Shown here: positions 25,609 to 33,846 of the stretch, in pieces
Layout: the number at the start of each line of letters is the position of its first letter
Numbering within the stretch: the stretch's first letter is position 1
Source of the DNA: SG8-41 sp035649495
GTDB taxonomy: Bacteria; Pseudomonadota; Gammaproteobacteria; Burkholderiales; SG8-41
Assembly (NCBI GenBank): GCA_035649495.1
Contig: DASRJL010000110.1
Location: forward strand, 65,090-129,089
Direction of reading: 5' to 3'
Length of the DNA: 64,000 bases
Notes under the pieces: model-generated
What the model saw: only the letters and a program-made list of their open reading frames with translations
Database searches by the model: none
What the model was told of the DNA's origin: nothing
Position numbers and translations under genes: made by a program

Positions 25609-26643
25609 TCAGTGCAGTCTAGCACTGCGGGGCGTGGCGCCACGACCGATTGCCGCCAACTCCCAGGCCTTTGCCGCTCCCACGAGCGCCTCGAAGGCGC
25701 CGCCGCTTTCCAGCAGCGCGCGCTTCGCCTTCGCATCGAGCGGCTGCTCGATGCCGGCATCGTCGAGCGGCATCTTGTCCTCACGGACCGCTTTCATGAG
25801 GCGCTGTATCTCACCTGCGGCGTGCGCCGGCGTCTGCAACAGCACGAGCCGCTTCATGCCCTCCGGATTGCTGGGCACGTGGCAGCTGTCGCATTGCGCG
25901 TCGCGCATCCTGAGCGCCAGCGCCTTGTAGGCGGTATCGAGCTTCAACAGATACGGATTGTCCATGCGGAACAGCCCGTCAAAGAGCGTTACCTGAGGCT
26001 GTACGCGCCCTGCCGCATCGGTCCACATCCACTTGTCGTCGAACTTTGCCTGTTGCACGGGCCCGGAGCTGACGATGGGCGGTGTCGTCCCGCGATCGGT
26101 GAACTGCGCGACTTTTACCTTGATCGTCCCGGGATCGATCCAGAAGAGGATCGAGTTCGCCTTCTGATACGCGCTCCACTTCGCCTCGTCGTGCCAGAAC
26201 GGGTACGGAAACTGGCCCGGCGCGAGCCGGTTGCGAAACGCGGTTTCCATGCGCATCAGGAAGAGATTCTCCCGCGCGTCGTACTCGACGGTGTGCCGGC
26301 CGTTGAACATGAACAGCGGCACGTACAGGCCGGCGAGCACATCGGGGGCGAACTGGGTGAGCGTGGTTTCCTTGAGGACCGTCCCGGGATCCTTGTGCAC
26401 CCTCCCCCAAAGCACGCGCGGAGCGAGATCGCGCCTCAGCACCGAATCCTGAAACAAGCCTTGCCGGCAGCGATCGAACGCCGCCTGGTCGCCGGGTTCC
26501 GCTGGCGGACACAGGCGGGAGAGCTCCGCGGCGAGGTCCGCCGCAAGCCGCTCGAGCTGCGGCAGCAGCCCGAGCGGGTCCCTCTCGGCCCCGTGTGCGG
26601 CTCCGCCGATCAATCCGACCAGAATCAGGACGATGACGCGCAT
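25609..26643 (-). CDS. Exported monoheme (CxxCH) protein of unknown family
   Basis: A 344-residue protein with a signal peptide (MRVIVLILVGLIGGAAHGA) and one c-type heme motif, CDSCH, at about 251-255, followed by VPSNPEGMKRL with a possible Met axial ligand. Two further cysteines in the N-terminal quarter (LCPP and DRCRQ) could form a disulfide. Most of the protein (about 60-240) matches no domain I recognise; it is rich in Trp, Phe and Tyr. The start at 26643 is preferred; an upstream Met at 26664 would add seven residues and overlap the preceding gene. It sits between the haloperoxidase-like gene and the binding-protein array, so it is probably a periplasmic electron-transfer partner. Confidence 0.75.
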   Translation of the reverse strand: MRVIVLILVGLIGGAAHGAERDPLGLLPQLERLAADLAAELSRLCPPAEPGDQAAFDRCRQGLFQDSVLRRDLAPRVLWGRVHKDPGTVLKETTLTQFAPDVLAGLYVPLFMFNGRHTVEYDARENLFLMRMETAFRNRLAPGQFPYPFWHDEAKWSAYQKANSILFWIDPGTIKVKVAQFTDRGTTPPIVSSGPVQQAKFDDKWMWTDAAGRVQPQVTLFDGLFRMDNPYLLKLDTAYKALALRMRDAQCDSCHVPSNPEGMKRLVLLQTPAHAAGEIQRLMKAVREDKMPLDDAGIEQPLDAKAKRALLESGGAFEALVGAAKAWELAAIGRGATPRSARLH

Positions 26644-26671
26644 GTGCACGCTCCTCGCTCGCATCGCCGTC

Positions 26672-27913
26672 TCAGCGCGCCGCATCCGCGGTCTGTCGCG
26701 TGGGTTTCAGGTAGTTGCGCACCAGGTGATCCGCTATCTTCCTGCCCATGGTTTCCCCGACCTCGGTCGAATTGCGAAAATGGATACCGCCCCAGACGCG
26801 CACCAGGCGATGTTCCTCGCCCATTTGCGCCACACTGGAGAACGTCCGCTGCTTCGACGGATCGACGATGTCGGTGACAGTGAAGGTCAACGCTCCGGTG
26901 CCGAAGACCGATTCCAGCACTCCCGCCGCGGCGCCGACGTTGATGCCGGCCTGCGATGGGTACTCCGGATGCATCGGGGTCGCGTTCAGCGGCGTCCATC
27001 CGGCGTCGCGCTCCGTAGCGGCATTGTTGTCCAGGTCGCCGTTGCGGACCGCCGTAACCGGCCGCCAGAAGTTGTAGTGAAACTTCGCGTCCCAGTCGAT
27101 GATGAAGCAGTTCGCCAGCCCCATCGAAAGCAGGGCGTAGAGCCGCGCGTTCTCGGCGACACCCAGGCCCTTTGCATCGGAGAGTTGCCGGGCCGCCTGA
27201 TACCACGCCGGTCCCAGGTTGGTCTGCGTCCAGAAATTCACGGCAGCGGTCTGTTCGGGCGTCCGCTTCGCGCTCTTCGCGGCGCCGAAGTCCTTGGTCT
27301 CGTTATAGTCGCGTGCATAGAGCGCGCTCGAGAGCGCCGGTGGCGGCACGGGGCGGAACTGGTCCGCACGGTCGAGGCCCCAGGGCTTCGCCTGTGCGTA
27401 CTGCGGGAAGAGCGGCGGCGCGGTCGGTATCCAGACCCCGGGGGTGGTCACCGGACGGTAGGTATCGGGCGCGCTCGTCGCGTCGTTCGAGCGGTCGGCG
27501 TACACGGCTTCTGCGATTCTCTCGCCGAGCGCGATGCCTTCGGACCTGGGCTGTCCCTCGGGAATCCCCTTGAGTGAAGCCGCGTAGGCCTCGTCGATCT
27601 TCGCCTTCTGCCCGGGATAGAGTCGCACGAGCATTTCGCGCGCCGCGGCCGCTGCGGCAGCCTCGGCCGAAGCCCGGGACGCGACTGGTCCCGTAGCCAC
27701 ATAGCGGGTGTAGCGGCCCTGAACGCCGTTCACCGCATCGGCCATCGCGACATGCATCATCGCCAGACTGCGGGTCCAGGGATTCCCGGCGACATTGGCA
27801 GTCTTCATGACTTCAAGCGCCGTGTGGTTCCAGTCGGTGATGACGTCGGCCTGGGCGGCCGGCGCGCTCGCGAGCAGCGCGAGCCCGATGATTGCCGAGT
27901 GAAGAGTTTTCAT
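26672..27913 (-). CDS. Vanadium-haloperoxidase/PAP2-fold exported protein with altered active site
   Basis: A 413-residue protein with a signal peptide (cleavage near AQA-DV) and the vanadium haloperoxidase/acid phosphatase fold. The oxyanion-binding motif K-x6-RP is intact (K277 to R284-P285), and the R-x5-H element is intact (R372, H378, in RVWGGIHF). However, the central PSGH motif reads PSQAG at about 319-323, so the usual catalytic His is missing. The protein may bind phosphate or vanadate without normal peroxidase chemistry. It is the first gene of the apparent eight-gene operon, 28 bases before the monoheme gene. Confidence 0.82.
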   Translation of the reverse strand: MKTLHSAIIGLALLASAPAAQADVITDWNHTALEVMKTANVAGNPWTRSLAMMHVAMADAVNGVQGRYTRYVATGPVASRASAEAAAAAAAREMLVRLYPGQKAKIDEAYAASLKGIPEGQPRSEGIALGERIAEAVYADRSNDATSAPDTYRPVTTPGVWIPTAPPLFPQYAQAKPWGLDRADQFRPVPPPALSSALYARDYNETKDFGAAKSAKRTPEQTAAVNFWTQTNLGPAWYQAARQLSDAKGLGVAENARLYALLSMGLANCFIIDWDAKFHYNFWRPVTAVRNGDLDNNAATERDAGWTPLNATPMHPEYPSQAGINVGAAAGVLESVFGTGALTFTVTDIVDPSKQRTFSSVAQMGEEHRLVRVWGGIHFRNSTEVGETMGRKIADHLVRNYLKPTRQTADAAR

Positions 27914-28017
27914 TGACAGGCTCCTTGACAGGTTGAATTCCATTACCCGATTGCGACGGGTCCATTGGACTCGCAATCACCGGTATGGATAAATCACCCT
28001 GAAGGATGGCTCGCACG

Positions 28018-28091
28018 CTGCGCGCGTCGCAGCGCGCGCAGCGCAGCATCTTGAAAGACTTCACTTATCCGGCCGGCAGGACGCCGGCCGG
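28018..28091. repeat. Two GC-rich hairpins between LVIVD and haloperoxidase-like genes
   Basis: The first perfect 9-bp stem is CTGCGCGCG (28018-28026) with CGCGCGCAG (28033-28041). The second is CCGGCCGGC (28069-28077) with GCCGGCCGG (28083-28091) across five bases. Neither is followed by a T tract on either strand, so an intrinsic terminator is not clear. They lie between the end of the LVIVD gene and the start of the haloperoxidase-like gene and could separate two transcription units or form a 5' leader structure. Confidence 0.55.
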
Positions 28092-28154
28092 GCACCTACC
28101 AAAGGTCCCGGGACTTAAGTATCGGGCGGGAAGGTGCGGTCAGACTGCAGTGCT

Positions 28155-29402
28155 TCAGATGTTCGCTTCCAGTATGTACAGCCCGCCCGCGAACCGGTCC
28201 ACCGCGTACACCACCCCGCGCTCGTCCACCCAGACGTCGTTGATCTGGATCGCGCCGACGCGCGACATCGGGGGAGCGCCGGGCACGAAGTAGGCGATCT
28301 CCTTCGGCTGGTAGGGATTGGACACGTCGAACGCCCGCACGCCGCCGCCGAAATAGGTGGCGAATATGGTGGTATCCGAGCGGTAGGAGCACGGTCCCGG
28401 CTGGTTCTCGTGCATGTTGTGCGAGCCGTAGCGGCCGCCGCGCTTGCCGAACACGTCCTTATCCGGCAGCGGGAAGGTCGCCACGGGAACGAGGTTGGAT
28501 TCCGTGCGCGCGTCCACGACCCAGGTCGGCTTGGGCCAGTCGGCGAGCGCGTCCCTCACGCACTCGTCGCTGATGATCAGGAAGCCGCTGCTGAAGAGCG
28601 GCAGCACCGTGTGCGTGAAGCCGTTGTAGGGCGGCGAGTACTGCAGGTGCCCCACCGGCTTCGGATGCGCCTTGTCGGCGATGTCCAGTATCCACGCGCC
28701 GCCGTCGATATACGCCACGTAGGCCCGGTCCGGCTTTTGCGGGTAGACGGCGCAGTTGTGCGGCCGATAGCCGCCGTCGAACTTCGGGTGGCGCGGCGGC
28801 GGCGGCGCCGAATCGCCCTTGCGCGTCCCCGGGTACCACCAGCGTCCGACTTCCTGCGGCTTCGAAGGCTTACGTATGTCTATGATCTGGTAGAACTGAT
28901 CGTCGTTCTTGTGCGTGGGCTCGAAATCGGCGGACCCGGAGGTGAGGTGCACGTACTCGCCGTCCACGAAGAACACGCAGTGCGCCCCGCGCGAGGACGG
29001 CCCCGAGGTGTCGTAGTGCGTGATCAGCTTCGGCTGCTCGGGCTTGCTCACGTCGAAAAGATCGAAGCCCGCGGGCTTCTGTCCCCATTGCCTGGTCTGG
29101 TAGGCCACCGCCATGATGTCGCCCACCACGTCGAGCGAGTTGGAACGCACGTCCGCGTGCGGCAAGTCGGTCTGAACGATCATCCTGGGATTCTTCAGAT
29201 CGGTGACGTCCAGCGCCGTGAAGTTCTTGGGCGCCGACTCGTGGGCAAGCCACATGATCCGCCGGCCGTCCTTCGTCGCCTGGATATTGATCCCCTCCCC
29301 GACGCCGCCGAAACCGGCGAGCTCGTGGTGAGCGATGAGCTTCATGTTGAGCGCCAGTGTCTGGCTCGCCTGCGCACCCGGCCTCATGCCTTCTGCTGCC
29401 AT
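28155..29402 (-). CDS. LVIVD-repeat beta-propeller protein
   Basis: A 415-residue protein with repeated beta-propeller blades of the LVIVD type: FTALDVTDLKNPRMI, FDLFDVSKPEQPKLI, YQIIDIRKPSKPQEV, AWILDIADKAHPKPV and RAFDVSNPYQPKEI. Such proteins are usually surface or periplasmic scaffolds of unknown function. No signal peptide is seen at the predicted start MAAEGMRPG. The ATG directly abuts the stop of the upstream dehydrogenase gene, so they form one transcript. Conserved His residues in HNMHENQPG and YRPHNCAVY might bind metal, but that is speculation. Confidence 0.85.
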   Translation of the reverse strand: MAAEGMRPGAQASQTLALNMKLIAHHELAGFGGVGEGINIQATKDGRRIMWLAHESAPKNFTALDVTDLKNPRMIVQTDLPHADVRSNSLDVVGDIMAVAYQTRQWGQKPAGFDLFDVSKPEQPKLITHYDTSGPSSRGAHCVFFVDGEYVHLTSGSADFEPTHKNDDQFYQIIDIRKPSKPQEVGRWWYPGTRKGDSAPPPPRHPKFDGGYRPHNCAVYPQKPDRAYVAYIDGGAWILDIADKAHPKPVGHLQYSPPYNGFTHTVLPLFSSGFLIISDECVRDALADWPKPTWVVDARTESNLVPVATFPLPDKDVFGKRGGRYGSHNMHENQPGPCSYRSDTTIFATYFGGGVRAFDVSNPYQPKEIAYFVPGAPPMSRVGAIQINDVWVDERGVVYAVDRFAGGLYILEANI

Positions 29403-30344
29403 CTAGCTTCCTTTCCCGATAGTGCGCCGCCGCGGTTTTGCCCCCTTCAAGCCGGCGCGTTGTCTCAAGACCGCGTGTATGGCCGCGGTATCTTCCATGC
29501 CCCAGCCCTGCTTGAGGGCGGCCGTATAGTACGGCAGGCTCGCCTCGAACAGCGGCGTCGGTATGCGCAAGCCCCTGCAGTACGCCCTGATGATATCGAT
29601 GTCCTTCTGATAGATCTTCGATTTCATGTGCGCCGGCAGGTAATGCCCCGCCACCATGAGCGGACCGCGCACCTGGAACATGCGCGAAGAGCCGGCGCCA
29701 TCGCCGATCACGCGGTACAGCAGCCCGAGGTCGAGCCCGGCCTTCTCGCCCACCACCATCGCCTCGGCAGTGGACAGGTTGTGTATCGTGACGAGCAGGT
29801 TGGCGACGAACTTGAGCTTCGATCCCACGCCGAACTCGCCGCAATAGTAGGTCGATCGCGAGAACCCGTCGAGCACCGCCCTGCACCGGTTGAAAGCCCG
29901 GCGGTCGCCGCTCGCGTAGATCGCGATATCCCCGGCCGCGGCCTGCGCGCCGGTGCCGCTGATCGGGCAGTCGAGCATGAGAACCTTGCGCCGCGCCAGC
30001 CCGCGCCGCAGCTTCTCCTTCAATTCGAGCGTCATCGTGCTCGCTTCGATCACGATAGCTCCCGGCCGGGCGCCCGCCGCGATGCCCTCCTTGCCGAAGT
30101 ACGCTTCCTCCATCGCCGCGGGCGAAGGCAGTGACGTGATAAGAATCGGTGCCCGCGCGGCGACTTCCGCACAGGAACCCGCGGGCTTCCCTCCCGCCTT
30201 CGCGAAAGCTCTGACCGCGGCCGGCGCAGGATCGTATCCAATGACCCGGTAGCCCGCGCGCAGCAGGTGCCGGGCAAAAGCGCCGCCCATGATGCCGAGG
30301 CCGATCTGCCCTACCGTTCCCTTGCTTTTCCGCTTGCGAGCCAC
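29403..30344 (-). CDS. 3-hydroxyisobutyrate dehydrogenase-family NAD(P)-dependent oxidoreductase
   Basis: A 313-residue beta-hydroxyacid dehydrogenase. The Rossmann motif GLGIMG is at 15-20, the substrate-binding segment DCPISGTGAQAAAGD follows near 130, and the catalytic Lys lies in GVGSKLKFVANLL near 180. Members oxidise 3-hydroxyisobutyrate, tartronate semialdehyde or related beta-hydroxyacids; the substrate cannot be fixed. The start is GTG at 30344, directly beside a CACTGGT-type repeat. It is divergent from the Gfo/Idh/MocA catabolic cluster and may be functionally linked to it. Confidence 0.88.
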   Translation of the reverse strand: MARKRKSKGTVGQIGLGIMGGAFARHLLRAGYRVIGYDPAPAAVRAFAKAGGKPAGSCAEVAARAPILITSLPSPAAMEEAYFGKEGIAAGARPGAIVIEASTMTLELKEKLRRGLARRKVLMLDCPISGTGAQAAAGDIAIYASGDRRAFNRCRAVLDGFSRSTYYCGEFGVGSKLKFVANLLVTIHNLSTAEAMVVGEKAGLDLGLLYRVIGDGAGSSRMFQVRGPLMVAGHYLPAHMKSKIYQKDIDIIRAYCRGLRIPTPLFEASLPYYTAALKQGWGMEDTAAIHAVLRQRAGLKGAKPRRRTIGKGS

Positions 30345-30345
30345 G

Positions 30346-30369
30346 GATCACCGGTCACTGGTCACTGCA
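30346..30369. repeat. 7-bp tandem repeat (GTCACTG family)
   Basis: About three heptamer units of the GGTCACT family sit directly before the GTG start of the dehydrogenase gene in the divergent gap to the Gfo/Idh/MocA cluster. The same unit recurs near 42.2, 48.7 and 53.4 kb. Confidence 0.7.
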
Positions 30370-30527
30370 GTTTGGCTCGGATGCTAGCACGCATTTGGAA
30401 ATAATCTTTTTCCGCCGGTATTCTTGCCCGCCTTCGGTCAAGCTGATAAATTCCATGCCGCTTCGTCCCTTTTGACTACCGTCGGCCCGGCAGTTCCAGG
30501 CAGCGTCCCTACCCTCACGCGAGGAAC

Positions 30528-31577
30528 ATGAAACAGATCAGCGTCGGCATCATCGGCACCGGCTGGTGCGGGGGCATACGCGCGGAGACCTGCGCGGCAA
30601 ACCCCGTAGTAAAGGAGCTGCACATCGCCGAAACGCGCCCGGAGCGGCTTGCTGAAGTTGCGAAGGCCTGTGCGCCGCGCACCGCCACGGCGGACTACCG
30701 CGAGCTGCTCGAGGTCGACGGCCTGGACGCGGTGATGATCTCGGCGACGCCGGAAACGACGCACTATCCTATGGCTCGCGACAGCCTGCGCGCCGGCAAG
30801 CACGTCTTTCTGGAAAAACCGATCGCGATCGAGCTGCACGAGGCGGACGAGCTGATCGCGCTCGCGCGCGGGAACGGGCTCAAGTTCACGATCGGCTACT
30901 CGCAGCGCTTCAATCCCAAGTTCGCCTACGTGCGCAAGGCCGTCGCCGACGGCTCCATCGGCCGCCCGGTGAGCGTCCTGGTGAGCCGGCATATCACGCG
31001 CAGCCTGGGCAAGAAGATCACGGGGCGGGGCAAGCTCTCCCCCGCCGCCATGGAATCGACCCACGACCTCGATTTCGTCCTGTGGTGCCTGGAGCCCGCG
31101 AAGCCCGTGCGGGTCTATTCGCAGGTGAACTACGGCGCGATGAAGGAATCGACGGGCGGCGACGTCCCCGACAACCAGTGGATCACGGTTACCATGGACA
31201 ACGGGCTCTCGTTCGTAGTCGGCGGCGGCTGGAGCCTGCCGCCGGGCTACCCGAATTTCTCCATGACGTGGATCGAGATGATAGGAACCGAGGGCTCGGT
31301 GTTCGTCGATGACAGCCACCGCGACGTCGTGCTGAACACCATGAAGGACGGCATGCGGCTGCCGCTCTCCTCCATGCCCGGGGAATTCGTCGAGCACTCC
31401 TATGCGGGACCGATGAAGGCGGAGACGGTCCATTTCCTCGAGGCCGTCGCCTGCGACCGGCCGGTCCTCGTCACCCCCGAGCAGGCGCGCGCGGTGATGG
31501 AGCTTTACATCGCCGCCGATCTCTCGGCGGAGCGCAACGAGCCGGTGAACCTGCCGCTGCCGGAGTCACGCGCGTGA
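30528..31577 (+). CDS. Gfo/Idh/MocA-family oxidoreductase 1
   Basis: A 349-residue NAD(P)-dependent dehydrogenase. The N-terminal Rossmann fold starts VGIIGTGWCGGI, with the EKPIAIELHEADEL motif carrying the conserved Lys-Pro. The C-terminal half has the substrate domain with STHDLDFVLWCLEPAKP. The family oxidises sugars, inositols and sugar acids. It is the first gene of a plus-strand cluster and is similar to the next gene. Its TGA stop lies inside the first unit of a heptamer repeat (GTGACGG). Confidence 0.9.
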   Translation: MKQISVGIIGTGWCGGIRAETCAANPVVKELHIAETRPERLAEVAKACAPRTATADYRELLEVDGLDAVMISATPETTHYPMARDSLRAGKHVFLEKPIAIELHEADELIALARGNGLKFTIGYSQRFNPKFAYVRKAVADGSIGRPVSVLVSRHITRSLGKKITGRGKLSPAAMESTHDLDFVLWCLEPAKPVRVYSQVNYGAMKESTGGDVPDNQWITVTMDNGLSFVVGGGWSLPPGYPNFSMTWIEMIGTEGSVFVDDSHRDVVLNTMKDGMRLPLSSMPGEFVEHSYAGPMKAETVHFLEAVACDRPVLVTPEQARAVMELYIAADLSAERNEPVNLPLPESRA

Positions 31578-31656
31578 CGGGTCAGGCGTCAGGGGTCAGG
31601 CGTGATGGCTCGAAGCCTGATCGTTGCCGTCGGCGTTCATCGGCGTTCATCGGCGG
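31574..31656. repeat. Two tandem repeat arrays (7-bp and 10-bp periods)
   Basis: First array: five heptamers, GTGACGG, GTCAGGC, GTCAGGG, GTCAGGC, GTGATGG (31574-31608), containing the stop codon of the upstream gene. Second array: TCGGCGTTCA-type decamers, 2.6 copies (31631-31656). They fill most of the 88-base gap before the second Gfo/Idh/MocA gene. Confidence 0.75.
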
Positions 31657-31665
31657 TTAAATCTC

Positions 31666-32805
31666 ATGCCCAAGAAACAAGCAAAACGCATAGGCCTCGC
31701 CATCGTCGGGGCCGGCCGCGTCGGCCTCATACGCGGCGAGCTGGCGGCGCGCCATCCCCAGGTGGACTGGATAGGCATCGCGGAGATCAATCCCGAGCGC
31801 GGGGAGATCGTGCGCGAGAAATGCGGCGCGGATTTCCTTACCACCGATTTCCGGGAGCTCCTCTCGCGCCCGGAAGTGAACGCCGTGATCGTCGCCACCG
31901 ACGAGCACCTGCACGTGGATCCGGTCGTGTTCGCTTCCGGGCGCAAGCTGCCGCTCCTGATCGAGAAGCCGCTGGCGACCGATCTCGCCGAGTCCGCCGC
32001 CACCCTTGCCGCCGTGGAGAAAGCCGGCGTCGATGCGGTCATCGGCTACACGCAGCGCTTCCGCCGCCGCTGGCTCGTCGCCAAGGAGAAGCTGCGCTCC
32101 GGTGCGCTGGGCGAGGTGACGATGGTCACTACGCGCGCCTTCATGAATCGGCTGGTCGCGATAGACAACTACAAGCGCAGCGACAACCGGGCGGAAGTGA
32201 CGCCCATGGTGATCTCGGGCACGCACGCGCTCGATATCGTGATGTGGTTCATGGAGGCGAAGAAGCCGGTGGAAGTCTATGCGCGCTCCGTCAACAAGAC
32301 GCTCGGCCCGACCTGGCAGGGCGTGGACGGCACGGCCTATACGATCACATTCGACGACGGCGCGGTCTACCACGGCGTGATCTCGTGGGCGCTGCCGGAG
32401 GTCTGGCCCGGCGCGGTCTACAGCCTCGAAGTCGGCGCGGTCGGCACCGAAGGGGTGCTCACCATAGACGACACCCACCGCGACATCATCCTCGCGACCA
32501 ACCTGATTCAGGCCGAGGGCTACGCCCCGGACAAGCGCCGCCACGTCGATTTCCTCACCAGCTACCCGGTCGGCGACATGGCGTTGGGCGAGCTGCGCGG
32601 TCCCATGCGCGAAGAAACCAATTCGTGGCTGAACCGGGTGTCCCTGGGCGTACCGACCCAGCACGCGACGGCCCGCGAAGGGCACAACCGGCTGATGCTG
32701 ACGAAGGCGATAGATCTGTCCGCGCGTCTGAAGCGCCCCCTGCCCCTGCCGCTTACCCCGGAAGACGAACAGCGGGCATTGGCGCAAACGGTCGCGAGCG
32801 GATAG
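31666..32805 (+). CDS. Gfo/Idh/MocA-family oxidoreductase 2 (inositol dehydrogenase-like)
   Basis: A 379-residue dehydrogenase, read from the ATG at 31666 after the repeat arrays; an in-frame upstream start would translate the decamer repeat and is unlikely. The Rossmann motif is IVGAGRVGLIRGE; the EKPLATDLAESAA motif is intact; the catalytic region contains SGTHALDIVMWFMEAKKP. It resembles inositol 2-dehydrogenases and its paralogue just upstream. Both probably act on related polyol or sugar-acid substrates whose uptake or sensing involves the Bug proteins that follow. Confidence 0.9.
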   Translation: MPKKQAKRIGLAIVGAGRVGLIRGELAARHPQVDWIGIAEINPERGEIVREKCGADFLTTDFRELLSRPEVNAVIVATDEHLHVDPVVFASGRKLPLLIEKPLATDLAESAATLAAVEKAGVDAVIGYTQRFRRRWLVAKEKLRSGALGEVTMVTTRAFMNRLVAIDNYKRSDNRAEVTPMVISGTHALDIVMWFMEAKKPVEVYARSVNKTLGPTWQGVDGTAYTITFDDGAVYHGVISWALPEVWPGAVYSLEVGAVGTEGVLTIDDTHRDIILATNLIQAEGYAPDKRRHVDFLTSYPVGDMALGELRGPMREETNSWLNRVSLGVPTQHATAREGHNRLMLTKAIDLSARLKRPLPLPLTPEDEQRALAQTVASG

Positions 32806-32862
32806 CGGCCGGCAGCGCACGGTCCAAAGAACGGCCGGCACACAATGAAGGAGGAGAAGACC

Positions 32863-33846
32863 ATGAGAGCTCGGCGTTTCGTACTGCTTGGACTGCTGGC
32901 CGCGTTATCGCCTGCGGCGGCGATCGCGGCACAGGGCAAGGACGACTACCCCAGCCGGCCGGTGCGCATGATCGTGCCGTTCGCGCCGGGCGGGGCATCC
33001 GATACCGTCGCGCGCATCATCCAGCCGCCGATGGCCGATCTCCTGAAGCAGCAGGTGGTCGTGGACAATCGCGGCGGCGCCGCCGGCAACATCGGCGTGG
33101 AAGTCTCCGTCCGCGCCAATCCCGACGGCTACAACTTCCTGCTCGGGAACGTCGGCACGATGGCGATCAACCCGGTGTTCTACCTGAAATTTCCCTACAA
33201 GCCCCTGAAGGACCTCATTCCGGTCACGCAGATCGTGGACGTTCCCGGCTGCCTCGTGGTCCATCCTTCCCTGCCCGCGAAGAACGTCAAGGAGCTGATC
33301 GCCCACATGAAGGCGAACCCGGGCAAGCTGAACTACGGGGCGCCCGCGCCGAGCAGCGCCAACGCGCTCGAGATGCACATGTTCCTCGCCGCCACCGGGA
33401 CCAACGCGGTGCAGATCGCCTACAAGGGAGGCGCCGGGCCGGCGATGATCGGCCTGCTGGGCAACGAAGTGCAGATGATGTTCGTGACGTTCTCCTCCGC
33501 CATCGGCTTCGTGAAGCCGGGCCGGGTCAGGATGCTCGCCGTCATCTCGCCGGAGCGCAATCCCGCCCTGCCCGAAATCCCGACGATGCGCGAGCAGGGG
33601 CTCAACATGACGGTCGGCTCCTGGCAGGGATTGTTTCTGCCGAAGGGTACTGCTAAGCCCATCGTGGACAAGCTCTATCGCGTCGGCGTCGACATGATGA
33701 AGGATCCCCAGGTCGTGAAGCGCATGGGTGAAACCGGGATCACGATCGTCACCAGCAAGAGCCCGGCGGAATTCACGGACTTCGTAAAAGCGGAGACCGA
33801 CCGCTTCGGAAAAGCGATCAAGGACGGCAACATCCCTACGGAATGA
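32863..33846 (+). CDS. Bug/TctC-family binding protein
   Basis: A 327-residue exported receptor. A clear AAGGAGGAG ribosome-binding site precedes the ATG at 32863, which also begins the signal peptide (MRARRFVLLGLLAALSPAAAIAA); the ATG at 32845 overlaps that site and is less likely. The mature start DYPSRPVRMIVPFAPGGASD is the Bug hallmark, and NYGAPAPSSANAL is the ligand-proximal loop. It overlaps the next Bug gene by four bases (ATGA). The pair is similar along the whole length, suggesting duplication, and no permease is adjacent. Confidence 0.93.
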   Translation: MRARRFVLLGLLAALSPAAAIAAQGKDDYPSRPVRMIVPFAPGGASDTVARIIQPPMADLLKQQVVVDNRGGAAGNIGVEVSVRANPDGYNFLLGNVGTMAINPVFYLKFPYKPLKDLIPVTQIVDVPGCLVVHPSLPAKNVKELIAHMKANPGKLNYGAPAPSSANALEMHMFLAATGTNAVQIAYKGGAGPAMIGLLGNEVQMMFVTFSSAIGFVKPGRVRMLAVISPERNPALPEIPTMREQGLNMTVGSWQGLFLPKGTAKPIVDKLYRVGVDMMKDPQVVKRMGETGITIVTSKSPAEFTDFVKAETDRFGKAIKDGNIPTE

